53,716 nucleotides of DNA from Lachnospiraceae bacterium (GCA_014804655.1 JAAUZK010000025.1:1-53716); one strand, 5' to 3'. Counted from the first letter of the stretch, positions 25,095-35,126 are shown. Numbers and translations are program-made. Notes: generated by a model from the sequence alone, not told the origin.

Positions 25095-26459
25095 TTAAGT
25101 TTCCGTAGACTTCATTCTTCGTTCTATTTTTCCTATTACAACAAAATAACTGGTGATCAGGATCGCATCCGCTCCGAGCCATGCCATGATCTCCGCATAG
25201 AAGATACCGGTCTCGCCGATGATCATCGGCAGCAGGATGGCGGTAACGGCGCGCATGATAAACTCGGCAATGCCGGACATCATGGGCAGTACGGTATTCC
25301 CCATTCCCTGGATGGTGGAACGTGTCACATGCAGGATGTAGAGGATCGGCAGACAGATACTCATGACGGCGAGATAGTAGTAAGCAATCTGCAAAGTCTG
25401 CGTATATTCTTCCGGCGTACCTGAAATAAAACAGCTCAGTATGGCTTTGCCGCCAAGCAGCATAATAGCGGCAATTAAGGCGGAGGTAATCAGGGCGATC
25501 CAGACGGCAGCCCGGATACCTTTGCGGATACGGTCTGTTTTTCCGGCGCCGAGATTCTGTCCCGCATATGTGACCATGGCGTATCCGTAAGATGTGGCGG
25601 CCACTTCCAGCACACCGTAGAGTTTGTTGGTGGCAGTGAATCCGGCGATGAAGATAACACCGAAGCCGTTCACCACGAACTGCACGATCATGCCGCCGAT
25701 GGAAATGATCGCGTTCTGGAAAGCCATCGGGAAACCGAGCATAAGCAGTTTGGATGGCAAGTGGCCGTGCAGGCTGTAGTCTGAAGAGGACAGCGCCAGA
25801 ATCTCGATCTTGCGAATATGAAACAGACAGTACAGTCCGGAAATCACCTGTGCGATCAGGGTAGCGATGGCAGCGCCGCTGATGCCGAATCCCAGAACCG
25901 GAACGAATAAAATGTCCAGAGCAATATTGGTGATGGCAGCAACGATCATGGCGTACAGCGGAGTCTGACCGTCTCCCAGAGAGCGCAGGATGGTTGCCAG
26001 CAGATTATATGTCATCACAACGGGTATGCCCAGATACATGATCCGCAGGTACAGAAGCGAGTTGTCAATGATCGCAGAGGGCGTCTGCAAAAGCATGAGT
26101 ACGGGACGGGCGATCCACTGTCCAAGTCCAAGAAGTACGATGGAAGACAGTATGGAGAGCACGACGGAACAGCCCACTGTTTTCCGCAAATCCTCATATT
26201 TAGCGGCACCGAATTCCTGCGCCATGAGGATGCCGAAACCCTGTGTGATTCCCTGAATAACGCCGAGCATAAGCCAGTTCATCCAGTCCGCGGCGCCAAG
26301 TGCCGCGAGAGCGCTTACGCCCAGAACTTTACCGACCACCATTGTGTCCACGACGGTATAGAGCTGTTGGAACACATTGCCGATCATGAGAGGCAGTGCA
26401 AATGTTAAGATGAGAGCTGACGGTTTGCCGTCAGTCATATTTTTCATACGTATTGCCAT
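25095..26459 (-). CDS. MATE family efflux transporter (first)
   Basis: 454 residues, about 12 membrane segments with the internal twofold repeat of MATE proteins (KPSALILTFALPLMIGNVFQ, QLYTVVDTMVVG, GFGILMAQEFGA, then NAIISIGGMIVQFVVNGFG). MATE pumps expel cationic drugs by Na+ or H+ antiport. Minus strand, convergent with DUF554 gene. A second, distinct MATE protein lies at 28910-30274. Confidence 0.93.
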   Translation of the reverse strand: MAIRMKNMTDGKPSALILTFALPLMIGNVFQQLYTVVDTMVVGKVLGVSALAALGAADWMNWLMLGVIQGITQGFGILMAQEFGAAKYEDLRKTVGCSVVLSILSSIVLLGLGQWIARPVLMLLQTPSAIIDNSLLYLRIMYLGIPVVMTYNLLATILRSLGDGQTPLYAMIVAAITNIALDILFVPVLGFGISGAAIATLIAQVISGLYCLFHIRKIEILALSSSDYSLHGHLPSKLLMLGFPMAFQNAIISIGGMIVQFVVNGFGVIFIAGFTATNKLYGVLEVAATSYGYAMVTYAGQNLGAGKTDRIRKGIRAAVWIALITSALIAAIMLLGGKAILSCFISGTPEEYTQTLQIAYYYLAVMSICLPILYILHVTRSTIQGMGNTVLPMMSGIAEFIMRAVTAILLPMIIGETGIFYAEIMAWLGADAILITSYFVVIGKIERRMKSTET

Positions 26460-26591
26460 AACGCGGTGACCTCACTGCTATATGAAAAAGGTTATGTTTC
26501 AAGTGACTAGGAATCCATATTATCAGATTAAGTGAGAGGATTCAAGCAAAACATTCTATAACGATAAAAACCACTTTATGTAGAATATCTA

Positions 26592-26620
26592 TTGCATTTT
26601 TGTCATAGATGTTGTATGAT
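26592..26620 (+). promoter_or_regulatory. Promoter of the secreted repeat protein
   Basis: TTGCAT (26592-26597), 17-bp spacer, TATGAT (26615-26620). The gene start follows at 26725 after a GGAGGAAA site. The rest of 26460-26724 shows nothing else. Confidence 0.4.
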
Positions 26621-26724
26621 AAGTTTACATAATCATATTTACATAATATGGAATTTATGTAAAAAACAGAAAGCTGCAAAGAGACGCTGCGTAGAGGATA
26701 AACGTTTCAGAATGGAGGAAAATT

Positions 26725-27819
26725 ATGAAAAAACAAATGATGGCGAAATTGTCTTTAATAGGCTGTCTTGTGATCGGAACGCTGATGTTTCCAGGAAGCA
26801 AAATGACGGTGCATGCAGATGAGATCATGGCGACGGTGCAGGGCAAGGTTATGGCAGGTACGACGACAGATCTGTTGAAGCTTTCCACGAAAGAAGGAAA
26901 TATGGAGATCAAGCTGGACGGCGGAACAGATGCCTCATCGTGTAAGGTTCTGCTTACGGGGAAGAGTATTAATGTTTCGGTCTCCCATGGCTCCGATGGT
27001 TATCTTCATGCGGTGAAGATAACAAGCGGCGCACAAGAAGCGGCAGTCACACTGGATTCATCATCGAATGCCTATGTCACCGGAACGATAGGAGACAAGT
27101 CCGATGATGCGCTTCTGTATGTCAACACGGCACAGGGAGAGATGCAGATCAAATTAGATACGACCACGGATTTAAGCGGCTGTTCGGTTCTGGTTGCCGC
27201 TCATGAATATCGCATATACTGTTCCCGGGGCTCTGACGGTTACATGCATGCGCTCAGCATATCCGATGCGTCAGCGGTTACAGGGCAGGGGAATACAGCC
27301 TCAGCCGCGCAGGCTACGGTGGATATGTCCCTTACACCGACTCCGGTAACGGTGGTGAGTGCCGAGACCACTACGGTGACGGGAACGGTGGGTAAGAATA
27401 CAAAGGAAGATCTGTTGTGTTTATCGACGAGCAACGGAGAAATGCAGATCGTGATAGATAAGAATACAGATACCAGAAACGGCATGTTCCTTATGCCGGA
27501 TGCGAAACTGACGGTTTCCGTATACAGAGACTCGGATTCCAATATGCATGCGGCGGTGATCGTAGGATCAAAGAATACTACCCAGCCGCCGGAAGTCGAT
27601 ACCTCTTCTCCGGCGACTGTGAGCGGAACCGTGGACAGTAGGTCGAATGAAAACATATTATATCTGAAGACTTCAGCAGGCGATATGGAGCTGAAACTGG
27701 ATACGGTGCGGAGCATCACGGGCTGCAAGGCTTTCACTAAGGATAAGAAGATCACGGTGACCTGTGTGCGCGGTTCAGATGCCTATATGCACGTGCTGGA
27801 TATTACGGTTCCTGCCTGA
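26725..27819 (+). CDS. Secreted protein with four internal repeats
   Basis: 364 residues with a signal peptide (KKQMMAKLSLIGCLVIGTLM, cleavage probably after VHA near residue 31). The mature part holds four related units of about 70-80 residues, each of the form TVxGxV...D.LLxLxTxxGEMQIKLD...C.VL...V.xxRGSDxYMHA. Each begins near residues 34, 113, 218 and 297. Two carry a conserved Cys pair-like position (SSCKVL, SGCSVL, TGCKAF) and the third replaces it (NGMFLM). A Thr/Pro-rich linker (about 190-215) separates units two and three. No known domain is recognised; the repeats suggest a beta-rich binding or cell-surface module. No wall-anchor motif is seen. The 3' end overlaps the convergent glycosylase gene by 17 bp. 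Confidence 0.7.
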   Translation: MKKQMMAKLSLIGCLVIGTLMFPGSKMTVHADEIMATVQGKVMAGTTTDLLKLSTKEGNMEIKLDGGTDASSCKVLLTGKSINVSVSHGSDGYLHAVKITSGAQEAAVTLDSSSNAYVTGTIGDKSDDALLYVNTAQGEMQIKLDTTTDLSGCSVLVAAHEYRIYCSRGSDGYMHALSISDASAVTGQGNTASAAQATVDMSLTPTPVTVVSAETTTVTGTVGKNTKEDLLCLSTSNGEMQIVIDKNTDTRNGMFLMPDAKLTVSVYRDSDSNMHAAVIVGSKNTTQPPEVDTSSPATVSGTVDSRSNENILYLKTSAGDMELKLDTVRSITGCKAFTKDKKITVTCVRGSDAYMHVLDITVPA

Positions 27820-28612
27820 CATAGTAAAATATATACTGTTGCATGATCCCGGCGGCGTTGCCATAACGGATAAACGGATTGTGTCCGTCATAGACACCGT
27901 CGATCACCTTCCTGATCCAAGTATCAACGGGAACAAGGGCGGTGCGGTTGTAGGCGAACAGGGCAACACAGTTTGCGACCTTGTCGCCGACGCCGTGTAC
28001 GGTTTTTAATAGATCGAAGAGTTGTATGTCATCACAGTCATACAGGGCATTCAGATCCAGAAGTCCGGAAGTTACCCGTCGGATGGCATCCAGAATATAG
28101 GGAGTGCGATAGCCTAATTTGCATAGGTTCAGTTCTTGGGACGTGGCCGGTGCCATTTGCTCCGCTGTGGGAAAGAGATATACGGTTTCATATGGTGTTT
28201 CGACAGGAACACCATATTTTTCTGCAATTTTTTCTACGGAAGACCGGATGGCAGGAATGGTTTTCTGCTGGGAAATGATGAATGTGATCAATGTTTCCCA
28301 AGGGTCCTGCCGTAAAATGCGAAGTCCTGTTCCGTAATCTACAGCTGTTTTCATATAAGAGTCGCTATTGTCGATCTGGGAGCGAAGCAGTGCGTAATCC
28401 CGATCTAAGTTAAAGTACGGGAGCCATATTTCCTGCCACTTTTCGTCGGTACAGTCAACGTCGAAGCAGTGGTGGGAGAGCGGGGTAATATAGAGAATAT
28501 TGCTTCCGGTGATGAAGCGGTAAATGCCGCCGTCCAGACATTTTGCACGGAAGCATTGTCCGCTGTCTATGATTTTAGGAAGGTCAAAGTCGTCGGTAAT
28601 TTCAATATGCAT
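27803..28612 (-). CDS. OGG1-like DNA glycosylase/AP lyase
   Basis: 269 residues of the HhH-GPD superfamily. The helix-hairpin-helix HGVGDKVANCVALFA carries the catalytic Lys position of OGG1-type enzymes, followed by the catalytic Asp in VPVDTWIRK. An N-terminal domain (ITDDFDLPKIIDSGQCFRAK) and ISQQKTIPAIR also fit. It would remove oxidised or alkylated purines and nick the abasic site. No Fe-S cluster Cys. Length and start (MHIEITDD) fit the bacterial branch. Confidence 0.88.
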   Translation of the reverse strand: MHIEITDDFDLPKIIDSGQCFRAKCLDGGIYRFITGSNILYITPLSHHCFDVDCTDEKWQEIWLPYFNLDRDYALLRSQIDNSDSYMKTAVDYGTGLRILRQDPWETLITFIISQQKTIPAIRSSVEKIAEKYGVPVETPYETVYLFPTAEQMAPATSQELNLCKLGYRTPYILDAIRRVTSGLLDLNALYDCDDIQLFDLLKTVHGVGDKVANCVALFAYNRTALVPVDTWIRKVIDGVYDGHNPFIRYGNAAGIMQQYIFYYVRQEP

Positions 28613-28909
28613 GATGTTATCCTTTGTATGTTTCTATCTGAAATATTATATATAAGCCAGTGTACCATATAAGCCGGATTAGAGGTAGCGGAAATATATG
28701 TATCTGTCCGGCGTTGGTCTATATACTCTGGTTACACCTGTTTGCGCCTTTTTGCGGCGGAGGAGGTTTAGGTAGTAATATATGCCGGAATATGATATGT
28801 TGTAAAAAGGTAACTGTTCAGAAGGTGCTTATGCGAGTATTTTTGGTGAAGAACAGGGTTATGAACAGTTACGTAAAAAGAGTATTTTGGTTTAATAGGT
28901 GAGGAAGAT

Positions 28910-30274
28910 ATGAAAACAGACAGTCAACAGGTTTCTAATCAGATCACGGAAGGAGTGATCTGGAAGCAGCTTTTATTTTTCTTTTTTCCGATTCTGTTCG
29001 GAACCTTTTTTCAGCAACTATACAATACCACGGATGCGGTGATCGTAGGGCAATTTGTGGGAAAAGAGGCGCTGGCGGCAGTGGGCGGACCGGCGGCTAC
29101 GCTGATCAATCTGCTGATCGGATTTTTTACCGGGCTTTCCTCCGGTGCCACCGTGATCATTTCTCAGTATTACGGAGCGAAGAAACAGGATGATGTGAAG
29201 AATACGGTACATACGGCCGTGGCGCTTTCCATTGCGGGCGGTGCCGTTATTATGATATTAGGGCTTCTTTTTTCAGGGGCCGCACTGCGGGCAATGAATA
29301 CGCCGGAGGAGGTTCTGTCATTATCTGTTGTATATATGCGGGTCTATTTTATGGGTGTTATTCCGTCGCTCATATACAATATGGGGTCGGGCATTTTAAG
29401 GGCGGTGGGAGATTCCAGACGTCCCCTTTACTTTTTGATTCTGTCCTGCATTACGAATATTATGTTGGATATTCTTTTCGTGCGGGTGTTAGAAATGGGG
29501 GTGTTGGGCGTGGCGGCGGCTACCGCACTGTCGCAAGTGTTTAGCGCGCTCATGGTGATAATAACCCTGATGAGGACGGAGGATTCTTATAGATTATATG
29601 TGAAAGAGATTCGCTTTTCGCCGTTTCTTCTGCATAAGATTATAAGGATCGGCCTGCCGGCAGGAATTCAATCTACGATGTATTCGGCCTCCAATCTGAT
29701 TATCCAGTCGAGCATCAATTCTTTTGGTACGGATACGATCGCGGCATGGACGGCGTATGGTAAAATTGACGGTATTTTCTGGATGATCATGGGAGCGTAC
29801 GGCGTGTCGATCACCACTTTTGCGGGACAGAACTTCGGAGCGGGTAAATATGACCGAATCAAGAAAAGCGTGCGTATCTGTCTGGGGATGGCGGCGTTTA
29901 CGAGTGTGCTGCTGAGCACTATTGTGCTGACGGGAGGACGTATTTTCTTCCGACTGTTTACGGATGATCCGGGTGTTGTCTCCATCGGACTGGGGATGAT
30001 GCGGGTGATTTCACCCAGCTACGTGACCTATATCTGCATTGAGATATTGGGCGGTACGACAAGAGGATGCGGCGATGCCATTCCTCCGATGCTGATGACC
30101 TGTGTCGGTATCTGCGGGCTGCGTGTGGTATGGATTCTGACGGCGGTTCCTATGCGGCCGGAGATGTCTACGGTGGCATTCAGCTATCCCTTGACATGGA
30201 CGGCGACATCCCTCCTATTTATCATTTATTATCTGAGAGGGAACTGGCTGAAACGGTGTCGTGGCGTGACATAA
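28910..30274 (+). CDS. MATE family efflux transporter (second)
   Basis: 454 residues with a GAGGAAG site before the ATG. About 12 membrane segments; typical sequences are FFPILFGTFFQQLYNTTDAV and GFFTGLSSGATVIISQYYGA. It is distinct from the minus-strand MATE protein, though both are 454 residues, so not a recent duplicate. It ends in a good terminator. Confidence 0.93.
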   Translation: MKTDSQQVSNQITEGVIWKQLLFFFFPILFGTFFQQLYNTTDAVIVGQFVGKEALAAVGGPAATLINLLIGFFTGLSSGATVIISQYYGAKKQDDVKNTVHTAVALSIAGGAVIMILGLLFSGAALRAMNTPEEVLSLSVVYMRVYFMGVIPSLIYNMGSGILRAVGDSRRPLYFLILSCITNIMLDILFVRVLEMGVLGVAAATALSQVFSALMVIITLMRTEDSYRLYVKEIRFSPFLLHKIIRIGLPAGIQSTMYSASNLIIQSSINSFGTDTIAAWTAYGKIDGIFWMIMGAYGVSITTFAGQNFGAGKYDRIKKSVRICLGMAAFTSVLLSTIVLTGGRIFFRLFTDDPGVVSIGLGMMRVISPSYVTYICIEILGGTTRGCGDAIPPMLMTCVGICGLRVVWILTAVPMRPEMSTVAFSYPLTWTATSLLFIIYYLRGNWLKRCRGVT

Positions 30275-30326
30275 TCGGCTTTGAGGTTTTACGTTGTCAA
30301 GATGAAGAATGCTGTGGTTATACACT

Positions 30327-30352
30327 AAAGGAGCTACAATAGCTCCTTTTTT
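30327..30352 (+). terminator. Terminator after the second MATE gene
   Basis: AAAGGAGCT (30327-30335) pairs with AGCTCCTTT (30341-30349), 5-nt loop, T6 tail. Confidence 0.85.
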
Positions 30353-30407
30353 GGTTGCATTTTAAAGGTTGCTTCTGAAATGCATTTCTTAAATTTATAT
30401 AAATTCC

Positions 30408-30449
30408 TTGTGAACTGCTGGCTTATGTGTTATAGTGATATACATAACA
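30408..30449 (+). promoter_or_regulatory. Promoter and operator of the GntR-ABC operon
   Basis: TTGTGA (30408-30413), 17-bp spacer, TATAGT (30431-30436). An inverted repeat TGTTAT-N10-ATAACA (30428-30449) covers the -10, which is where a YtrA-type GntR repressor would bind. Autoregulation by the first gene is the simple reading. Confidence 0.5.
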
Positions 30450-30480
30450 GTATAACAATATTAACAGTAGGAGGGTGATC

Positions 30481-30864
30481 GTGAAACTTATTATTTCAAA
30501 TATATCGGGCATACCAATATATGAGCAGATCAAGCAGCAGGTTAAATCTGCCATTATGTCCGGTGATTTACAAGCGGATGAAACACTGCCTTCTTTGCGG
30601 ACGCTTGCCAAAGACTTAAAGATCAGTGTCCTGACCGTGACAAGGGCATATACGGAATTAGAAGAAGAGGGTTTTGTAAAGAATATTCAAGGACGGGGCT
30701 GTTATGTTTTGGGACGGGGCTCTGAACTTTTGAAAGAACAACTGCTCTGCAAAATAGAAAACAGCTTATCAGAAGCGATAGATGCTGCCCGTGTGGCCGA
30801 ACTTTCAGGAGAAGAACTGCATCATCTTATGGATATTTTAATGGAGGAAAAAACGGATGAATAA
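30481..30864 (+). CDS. GntR family regulator, YtrA subfamily
   Basis: 127 residues from GTG 30481, 5 nt after AGGAGGG; an in-frame GTG at 30475 is too close to the site. N-terminal winged helix (GIPIYEQIKQQVKSAIMSGD, LPSLRTLAKDLKISVLTVTR, then EGFVKNIQGRGCYV). The short C-terminal tail is typical of YtrA regulators, which repress ABC transporter operons and respond to envelope-active antibiotics. Its stop overlaps the next start (ATGAATAA). Confidence 0.92.
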   Translation: MKLIISNISGIPIYEQIKQQVKSAIMSGDLQADETLPSLRTLAKDLKISVLTVTRAYTELEEEGFVKNIQGRGCYVLGRGSELLKEQLLCKIENSLSEAIDAARVAELSGEELHHLMDILMEEKTDE

Positions 30865-31717
30865 TTATTTGGAAGTAAAAAAACTGTCAAAATCCTTTGA
30901 CAATTTCCAATTGCGTGACATTACTTTTACCCTGCCAAAAGGGTATATCATGGGCCTGATCGGACCGAACGGCTCCGGAAAAACAACAACCATCAAGCTC
31001 ATATTAAATATGCTGAAACGAACAGACGGTGAAGTGAAAATTTTAGGACTGGACAATATTGCTGATGAGCAGGCGGCAAAGAGAAGTTTAGGTGTTGTTT
31101 TTGATTCCAACTATTTCAGTGATGACTGGAAAGTATCACAGGTTGAGAAATCGGTGTCAGTTTTTTATGAGAACTGGAACACGCAAAGGTTTTCTGAATT
31201 ATTGGATAAGTTCCATATTTCGCCTGCGAAAAAAGTAAAAGAGCTTTCCAAAGGTATGCAGATGAAACTTATGCTTGCCTGTGCTTTTTCGTATGATGCA
31301 AAATTATTGATTTTAGACGAGCCCACCAGCGGTCTTGACCCTGTCTCAAGGGATGAACTTCTTCATATCCTGTCGGAATATATTGAGGACGGGGAACACA
31401 GCGTTTTGTTCTCCACCCATATTACCGGGGATCTGGAACGTGCCGCCGATTACATTACCTATATCAGTTATGGGGAATTGTTTTTCAGTGGGGGCAAGGA
31501 TGAATTTGTGGACAATTTCAGGATAGTTAAGGGAGGGTGTGAAGAGTTATCTGACGATCTGAGTAAAAAAGCACTTGGCATCAGGGATTTTGCCACAGGA
31601 TTTGAAGCACTCATTAAAACCGAAGATTTAAAGCAGTTTGCACACCTTAATGTGGAACCGGCAACGATTGACGATATTGTGGTATTTACCAGTAAGAGAG
31701 GTGAACAGTATGAGTAA
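30857..31717 (+). CDS. ABC transporter ATPase, YtrB-like
   Basis: 286 residues. Walker A GPNGSGKTT, signature ELSKGMQMK, Walker B LLILDEPTSGLDP, H-loop FSTHITGD. The GntR-ABC-permease order matches Ytr-type antibiotic-response systems. The 3' end overlaps the permease start. Confidence 0.92.
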   Translation: MNNYLEVKKLSKSFDNFQLRDITFTLPKGYIMGLIGPNGSGKTTTIKLILNMLKRTDGEVKILGLDNIADEQAAKRSLGVVFDSNYFSDDWKVSQVEKSVSVFYENWNTQRFSELLDKFHISPAKKVKELSKGMQMKLMLACAFSYDAKLLILDEPTSGLDPVSRDELLHILSEYIEDGEHSVLFSTHITGDLERAADYITYISYGELFFSGGKDEFVDNFRIVKGGCEELSDDLSKKALGIRDFATGFEALIKTEDLKQFAHLNVEPATIDDIVVFTSKRGEQYE

Positions 31718-32360
31718 TATATGGAAATCTGTAAAATTGGATTTTTCTTTAGTAAGACCCTATGTGAAAACAATATGCTTCACAATGGTGCTGCCTGCTG
31801 CTTTTGCAGCGCTTAACCGTTCGCTCCAGACAGGAATATCCTTTGCCATGTGCTTTATTGCCATGACCAGCGGATATACGTTTTCCATTACAGAGAAAAA
31901 TGATATGGAGCGGCTTTACGGTATTTTACCAGTCCGTAAAAGTGAACTTGTGGTCGGGCGGTATGTTTTTATCATCATTATGGGATTACTTGCATTGATA
32001 TTTTCCCTGATTGCACACCCTGTTATATTAAGGAGCTTGGGCGAAACTGTCAACGCATTTGACATAGCCTGTGCCGCTGCTACGGGGATACTTCTTTTTG
32101 CCCTTTATACGGTATTCCAGCTTCCCGGATATTATAAATATGGCTCTATCAAGGGCAGGGTGTTTATGTATATCCCGGTGGCAGGTTTTCTTGCAACACT
32201 GTTTTTGGTTACTAAGATTCCGGTTGGCAGCAGTGGATGGCTCATTACGGTTCTCAGCTCGCCTGTGATGCTGATAATATTGGCGGCGGTCTTCGTTGTT
32301 ATAATGTATGCTGTTTCTATACTGGTATCTGTCAAAATAGTGAAGGGAAAAGAATCGTGA
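31710..32360 (+). CDS. ABC-2 type permease
   Basis: 216 residues from ATG 31710 (upstream GAGAGG), six hydrophobic segments. The pattern FAMCFIAMTSGYTFSITEKN and ERLYGILPVRKSELVVGRYV is that of the ABC-2 permease partners of YtrB-type ATPases. Probably forms a transporter with the preceding protein. Confidence 0.85.
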   Translation: MSNIWKSVKLDFSLVRPYVKTICFTMVLPAAFAALNRSLQTGISFAMCFIAMTSGYTFSITEKNDMERLYGILPVRKSELVVGRYVFIIIMGLLALIFSLIAHPVILRSLGETVNAFDIACAAATGILLFALYTVFQLPGYYKYGSIKGRVFMYIPVAGFLATLFLVTKIPVGSSGWLITVLSSPVMLIILAAVFVVIMYAVSILVSVKIVKGKES

Positions 32361-32369
32361 GGTGAAAGT

Positions 32370-32495
32370 ATGGATTTTACTGTTATAATCGTGGCACTTA
32401 TGCTCAGTTTTGGTATACCGCTCAGGAACAAAGCTATCAAAGAATATAGGAAGAAAAAGGAAGAGAAAACTTCAAAAGAGAAAAAGGGAGAATAA
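32370..32495 (+). CDS. Small single-pass membrane protein
   Basis: 41 residues: a hydrophobic start (MDFTVIIVALMLSFGIPL) followed by a highly charged tail (RKKKEEKTSKEKKGE). AGGTGA precedes the ATG by about 5 nt and it lies in the gap between two transporter modules, so it is a likely real small gene. It could be a small transporter subunit. No family recognised. Confidence 0.6.
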   Translation: MDFTVIIVALMLSFGIPLRNKAIKEYRKKKEEKTSKEKKGE

Positions 32496-32518
32496 TTTTA
32501 TTTAAAGGGTTTGGATGC

Positions 32519-33244
32519 ATGAAAGAATATATTTTGCAGGTTAATGATTTATGTAAAAAATATGGTAGTGCTGTGGCTTTAGACCATGTGTCTTTGTCTG
32601 TGCCGACAGGGAGCATCTATGGGCTTATTGGCGAAAACGGTGCAGGGAAAACGACGTTGTTCCGTATTTTGGCAGGGCTGTCACACCAAACTTCCGGCGT
32701 GGTAGCATTGGCTGATGCAAAAACAGAAGCCGAAATTATCAGGCAGCGCAGAAATATTGGGTTTATGATTGAGACACCAGCACTTTATCCCAATTTATCT
32801 GTTCTGGAAAATCTGTATCTTGTACAAATGCAGTATTCAGGTAAAAAGGATGTTGAAAGCGCAAAGAAAACTTTGGAACTGACAGGGCTGCTCGAACAGG
32901 GCAGAAAGAAGGCAAAGCATCTGTCTTTGGGTATGAAGCAGCGGTTAGCCCTTACAACTGCATTGCTCCACAATCCTGAAATGCTTATATTAGATGAACC
33001 TGTCAATGGTCTTGATCCAATGGGGATTGCAGCATTAAGGAAGCTGATTTTGAAACTCAACACAGAGCGCCATATCACAATCATGATATCAAGCCACATT
33101 CTGAATGAACTGGAGCAGGTCGCAACACATTACGGTTTTCTGCATAATGGCAGGATGCTGAAGGAAATATCCGCATCTGATATTCCTCAATCTGCGGGTA
33201 GTTTGGAACAGTATTATGAAAAGATATTGGAGGACGGGCAATGA
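32519..33244 (+). CDS. ABC ATPase of lantibiotic-immunity type (LanF/BcrA-like)
   Basis: 241 residues. Walker A GENGAGKTT, signature HLSLGMKQR, Walker B MLILDEPVNGLDP. It matches LanF/BcrA ATPases that drive removal of bacitracin or lantibiotics from the membrane. The stop overlaps the permease start (ATGA). Confidence 0.9.
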   Translation: MKEYILQVNDLCKKYGSAVALDHVSLSVPTGSIYGLIGENGAGKTTLFRILAGLSHQTSGVVALADAKTEAEIIRQRRNIGFMIETPALYPNLSVLENLYLVQMQYSGKKDVESAKKTLELTGLLEQGRKKAKHLSLGMKQRLALTTALLHNPEMLILDEPVNGLDPMGIAALRKLILKLNTERHITIMISSHILNELEQVATHYGFLHNGRMLKEISASDIPQSAGSLEQYYEKILEDGQ

Positions 33245-33969
33245 GGAATTTAATGAAAGCAGAATTATACAAATTCAAAAAAGATATGAAAGTGTGGGTA
33301 ATATCCCTTGTATTGGTCTGCTGCGCAGGTAGCTCTATCTTTACGGGGGTATATGACAGCGTGGAAAATATGGTCTTAAATCTGGGAAAGGAAAGCATGG
33401 TTATGATATTGGCTTGTGCAATTTATGCTGGGTTTTCATGCACGGACGATTTTACTGACCGCACTGTCATTTATGCAGTTACCTATGGCAACAGACGTTT
33501 TCATATTCTGTTGGTTAAAGGCTGCCGCTATATCCTCGGATGTACTGCAATTATAATTTCATATATGGCGGTTTCCATGATAGTCTCATTGCCAGTGCTG
33601 GAAACAGGGATTTCCCTGCCTGAACTGATTGTGTATGCCGCTAAAAGCCTTATCCTTTCTTTACCTTTGTATTGGGCTGTTGCCATGATTTTTTTTGCTA
33701 TTGCAATGGTAACGAGAAAAGCAGCCATGACAATGGGGATTTCAGTGGCAGGTTCTATTCTAGGAGTTGTATTCACAAATAAGGCGTATTCCTCCGCCCC
33801 GATTCCCGACAAAAGTTTGCTGCGTCTTTTTCCGACGATACAGATTCCTATGATCTATGGAAAAACATTTTCTTCCCATGATTACCAAATGGCACTCATT
33901 TTTTCGATATTTATAATTGTGATTATGCTTTTAACTGGCTCCGTAATTTTCAATAGAGCAGAGTTGTAA
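33241..33969 (+). CDS. ABC-2 permease of lantibiotic-immunity type
   Basis: 242 residues, six hydrophobic segments, starting MRNLMKAELYKFKKDMKVWV as in LanE/LanG-type permeases. Pairs with the preceding ATPase. No second permease is present, so the complex may be a simple two-gene type. Confidence 0.85.
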   Translation: MRNLMKAELYKFKKDMKVWVISLVLVCCAGSSIFTGVYDSVENMVLNLGKESMVMILACAIYAGFSCTDDFTDRTVIYAVTYGNRRFHILLVKGCRYILGCTAIIISYMAVSMIVSLPVLETGISLPELIVYAAKSLILSLPLYWAVAMIFFAIAMVTRKAAMTMGISVAGSILGVVFTNKAYSSAPIPDKSLLRLFPTIQIPMIYGKTFSSHDYQMALIFSIFIIVIMLLTGSVIFNRAEL

Positions 33970-34116
33970 TATAAGAGTTATGGGCGGAAGAATGTTTTTG
34001 ATTGTGTGCAAACCAGCAAATTCCTAGTACGCAAGCTGAAAGAAGAAGTTGCTGAAGCTGAAACAGTCAAGCGTTGCATAGGGCAGACATCCGAGCCACA
34101 AATTGGAGATGTGATT

Positions 34117-35063
34117 ATGAAACTTTTATATTTAGAAGATGTCTATAAAGCGTGGAATGATATTCTTGTGATTGGTAAAACCATAGAGCGGGATAACAAG
34201 AAATTTCATATTGTTGGTATGACTTTAGGTGACGAAGCGGAACTATATATCATTGAGCCATATCATGAACCGGAGAATGACAGTAATAGAAAAAAGGGTG
34301 TTCGCAATCAAAGAAAAATACTGAAAGGAAACACAGGAAGTGAAGTAAGCAAAGACAGCTATTTACAATGCAGTGAAATTTGTCTGGGTAATCAACGGTT
34401 GCAAGTGCGGAGTGGTTCGGGCAGTTCATTAAAATATTCAACAGAGGATTATGAGGCAATCAAATTTTTTTTGATATGCTTCGTGCGGGTTGGATTATTC
34501 CCGAATGGTTGAAGAATGAGGAATGGGATAATTTACAGTTAGTTACTTTAAGCATTGCAGATGTGAAAAAATTACCCGAATATTCATCAGAAATGCCTAT
34601 TATCATAAAGCATTCTCCTAGTTTTAGCAGTTACATAGTTGAAAAAACAATCACCTTGAATGTAGGGAAAAGCTGCTCTTTTAGTTTCGTAGACAATTAC
34701 GGAGATAAGGTACAGTGCTATATAAACAATGTTGTTTTAATAGATGTGTGGAAAGATACGGAAGAAAAATTCAATGATCCAAGATATGCGGAAAGATTCT
34801 CAGAGGAACAAATACAGGAAATGAAAAATCGTCATTATGAAATGTTGGAGCAAAGCTGCCCAAAAGGAACGTGCTATATCGGCATAGAATATGAGTGCAG
34901 CAAAGATTTGAGCTTGCAATTTTATTCCAAAGATTTTTTAAAGTCTGTTCCTGAAACGCAGAAAGGAAGTGCTGTTTTGCCATTTATTTGTCCATATGAG
35001 GAAGAATATGAGGATTCCTTAGTTCTCTTTTCTTATAATAAATCGGATTCTACTTGTAAATAA
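34117..35063 (+). pseudogene. Hypothetical protein split by a frameshift
   Basis: Two frames join at a T8 run (34465-34472). The upstream one (KLLYLEDVYKAWNDILVIGK ... STEDYEAIKFF) ends shortly after, while the next continues FDMLRAGWIIPEWLKNEEWD and runs to the stop at 35061-35063. One more T would give ...KFFFDMLRAGW in one frame. ATG 34117 has TTGGAG upstream; an earlier start at 34006 is possible but without a site. The protein would be about 315 residues, soluble and acidic. I recognise no domain. It may be a real break, slippage-dependent expression or a sequence error. Confidence 0.5.
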
Positions 35064-35126
35064 TAGAAAAATGATTATAATAATTATTAGATTAGAATGT
35101 GATTAGAGTTGGTTGGAGGATATTTT

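Noticed and set aside
27240..27755. 171-codon minus-strand ORF
   Set aside because: Antisense to the secreted repeat protein; the openness reflects the repeats.
30067..30342. 91-codon plus-strand ORF
   Set aside because: Out-of-frame shadow of the second MATE gene, ending in its terminator.
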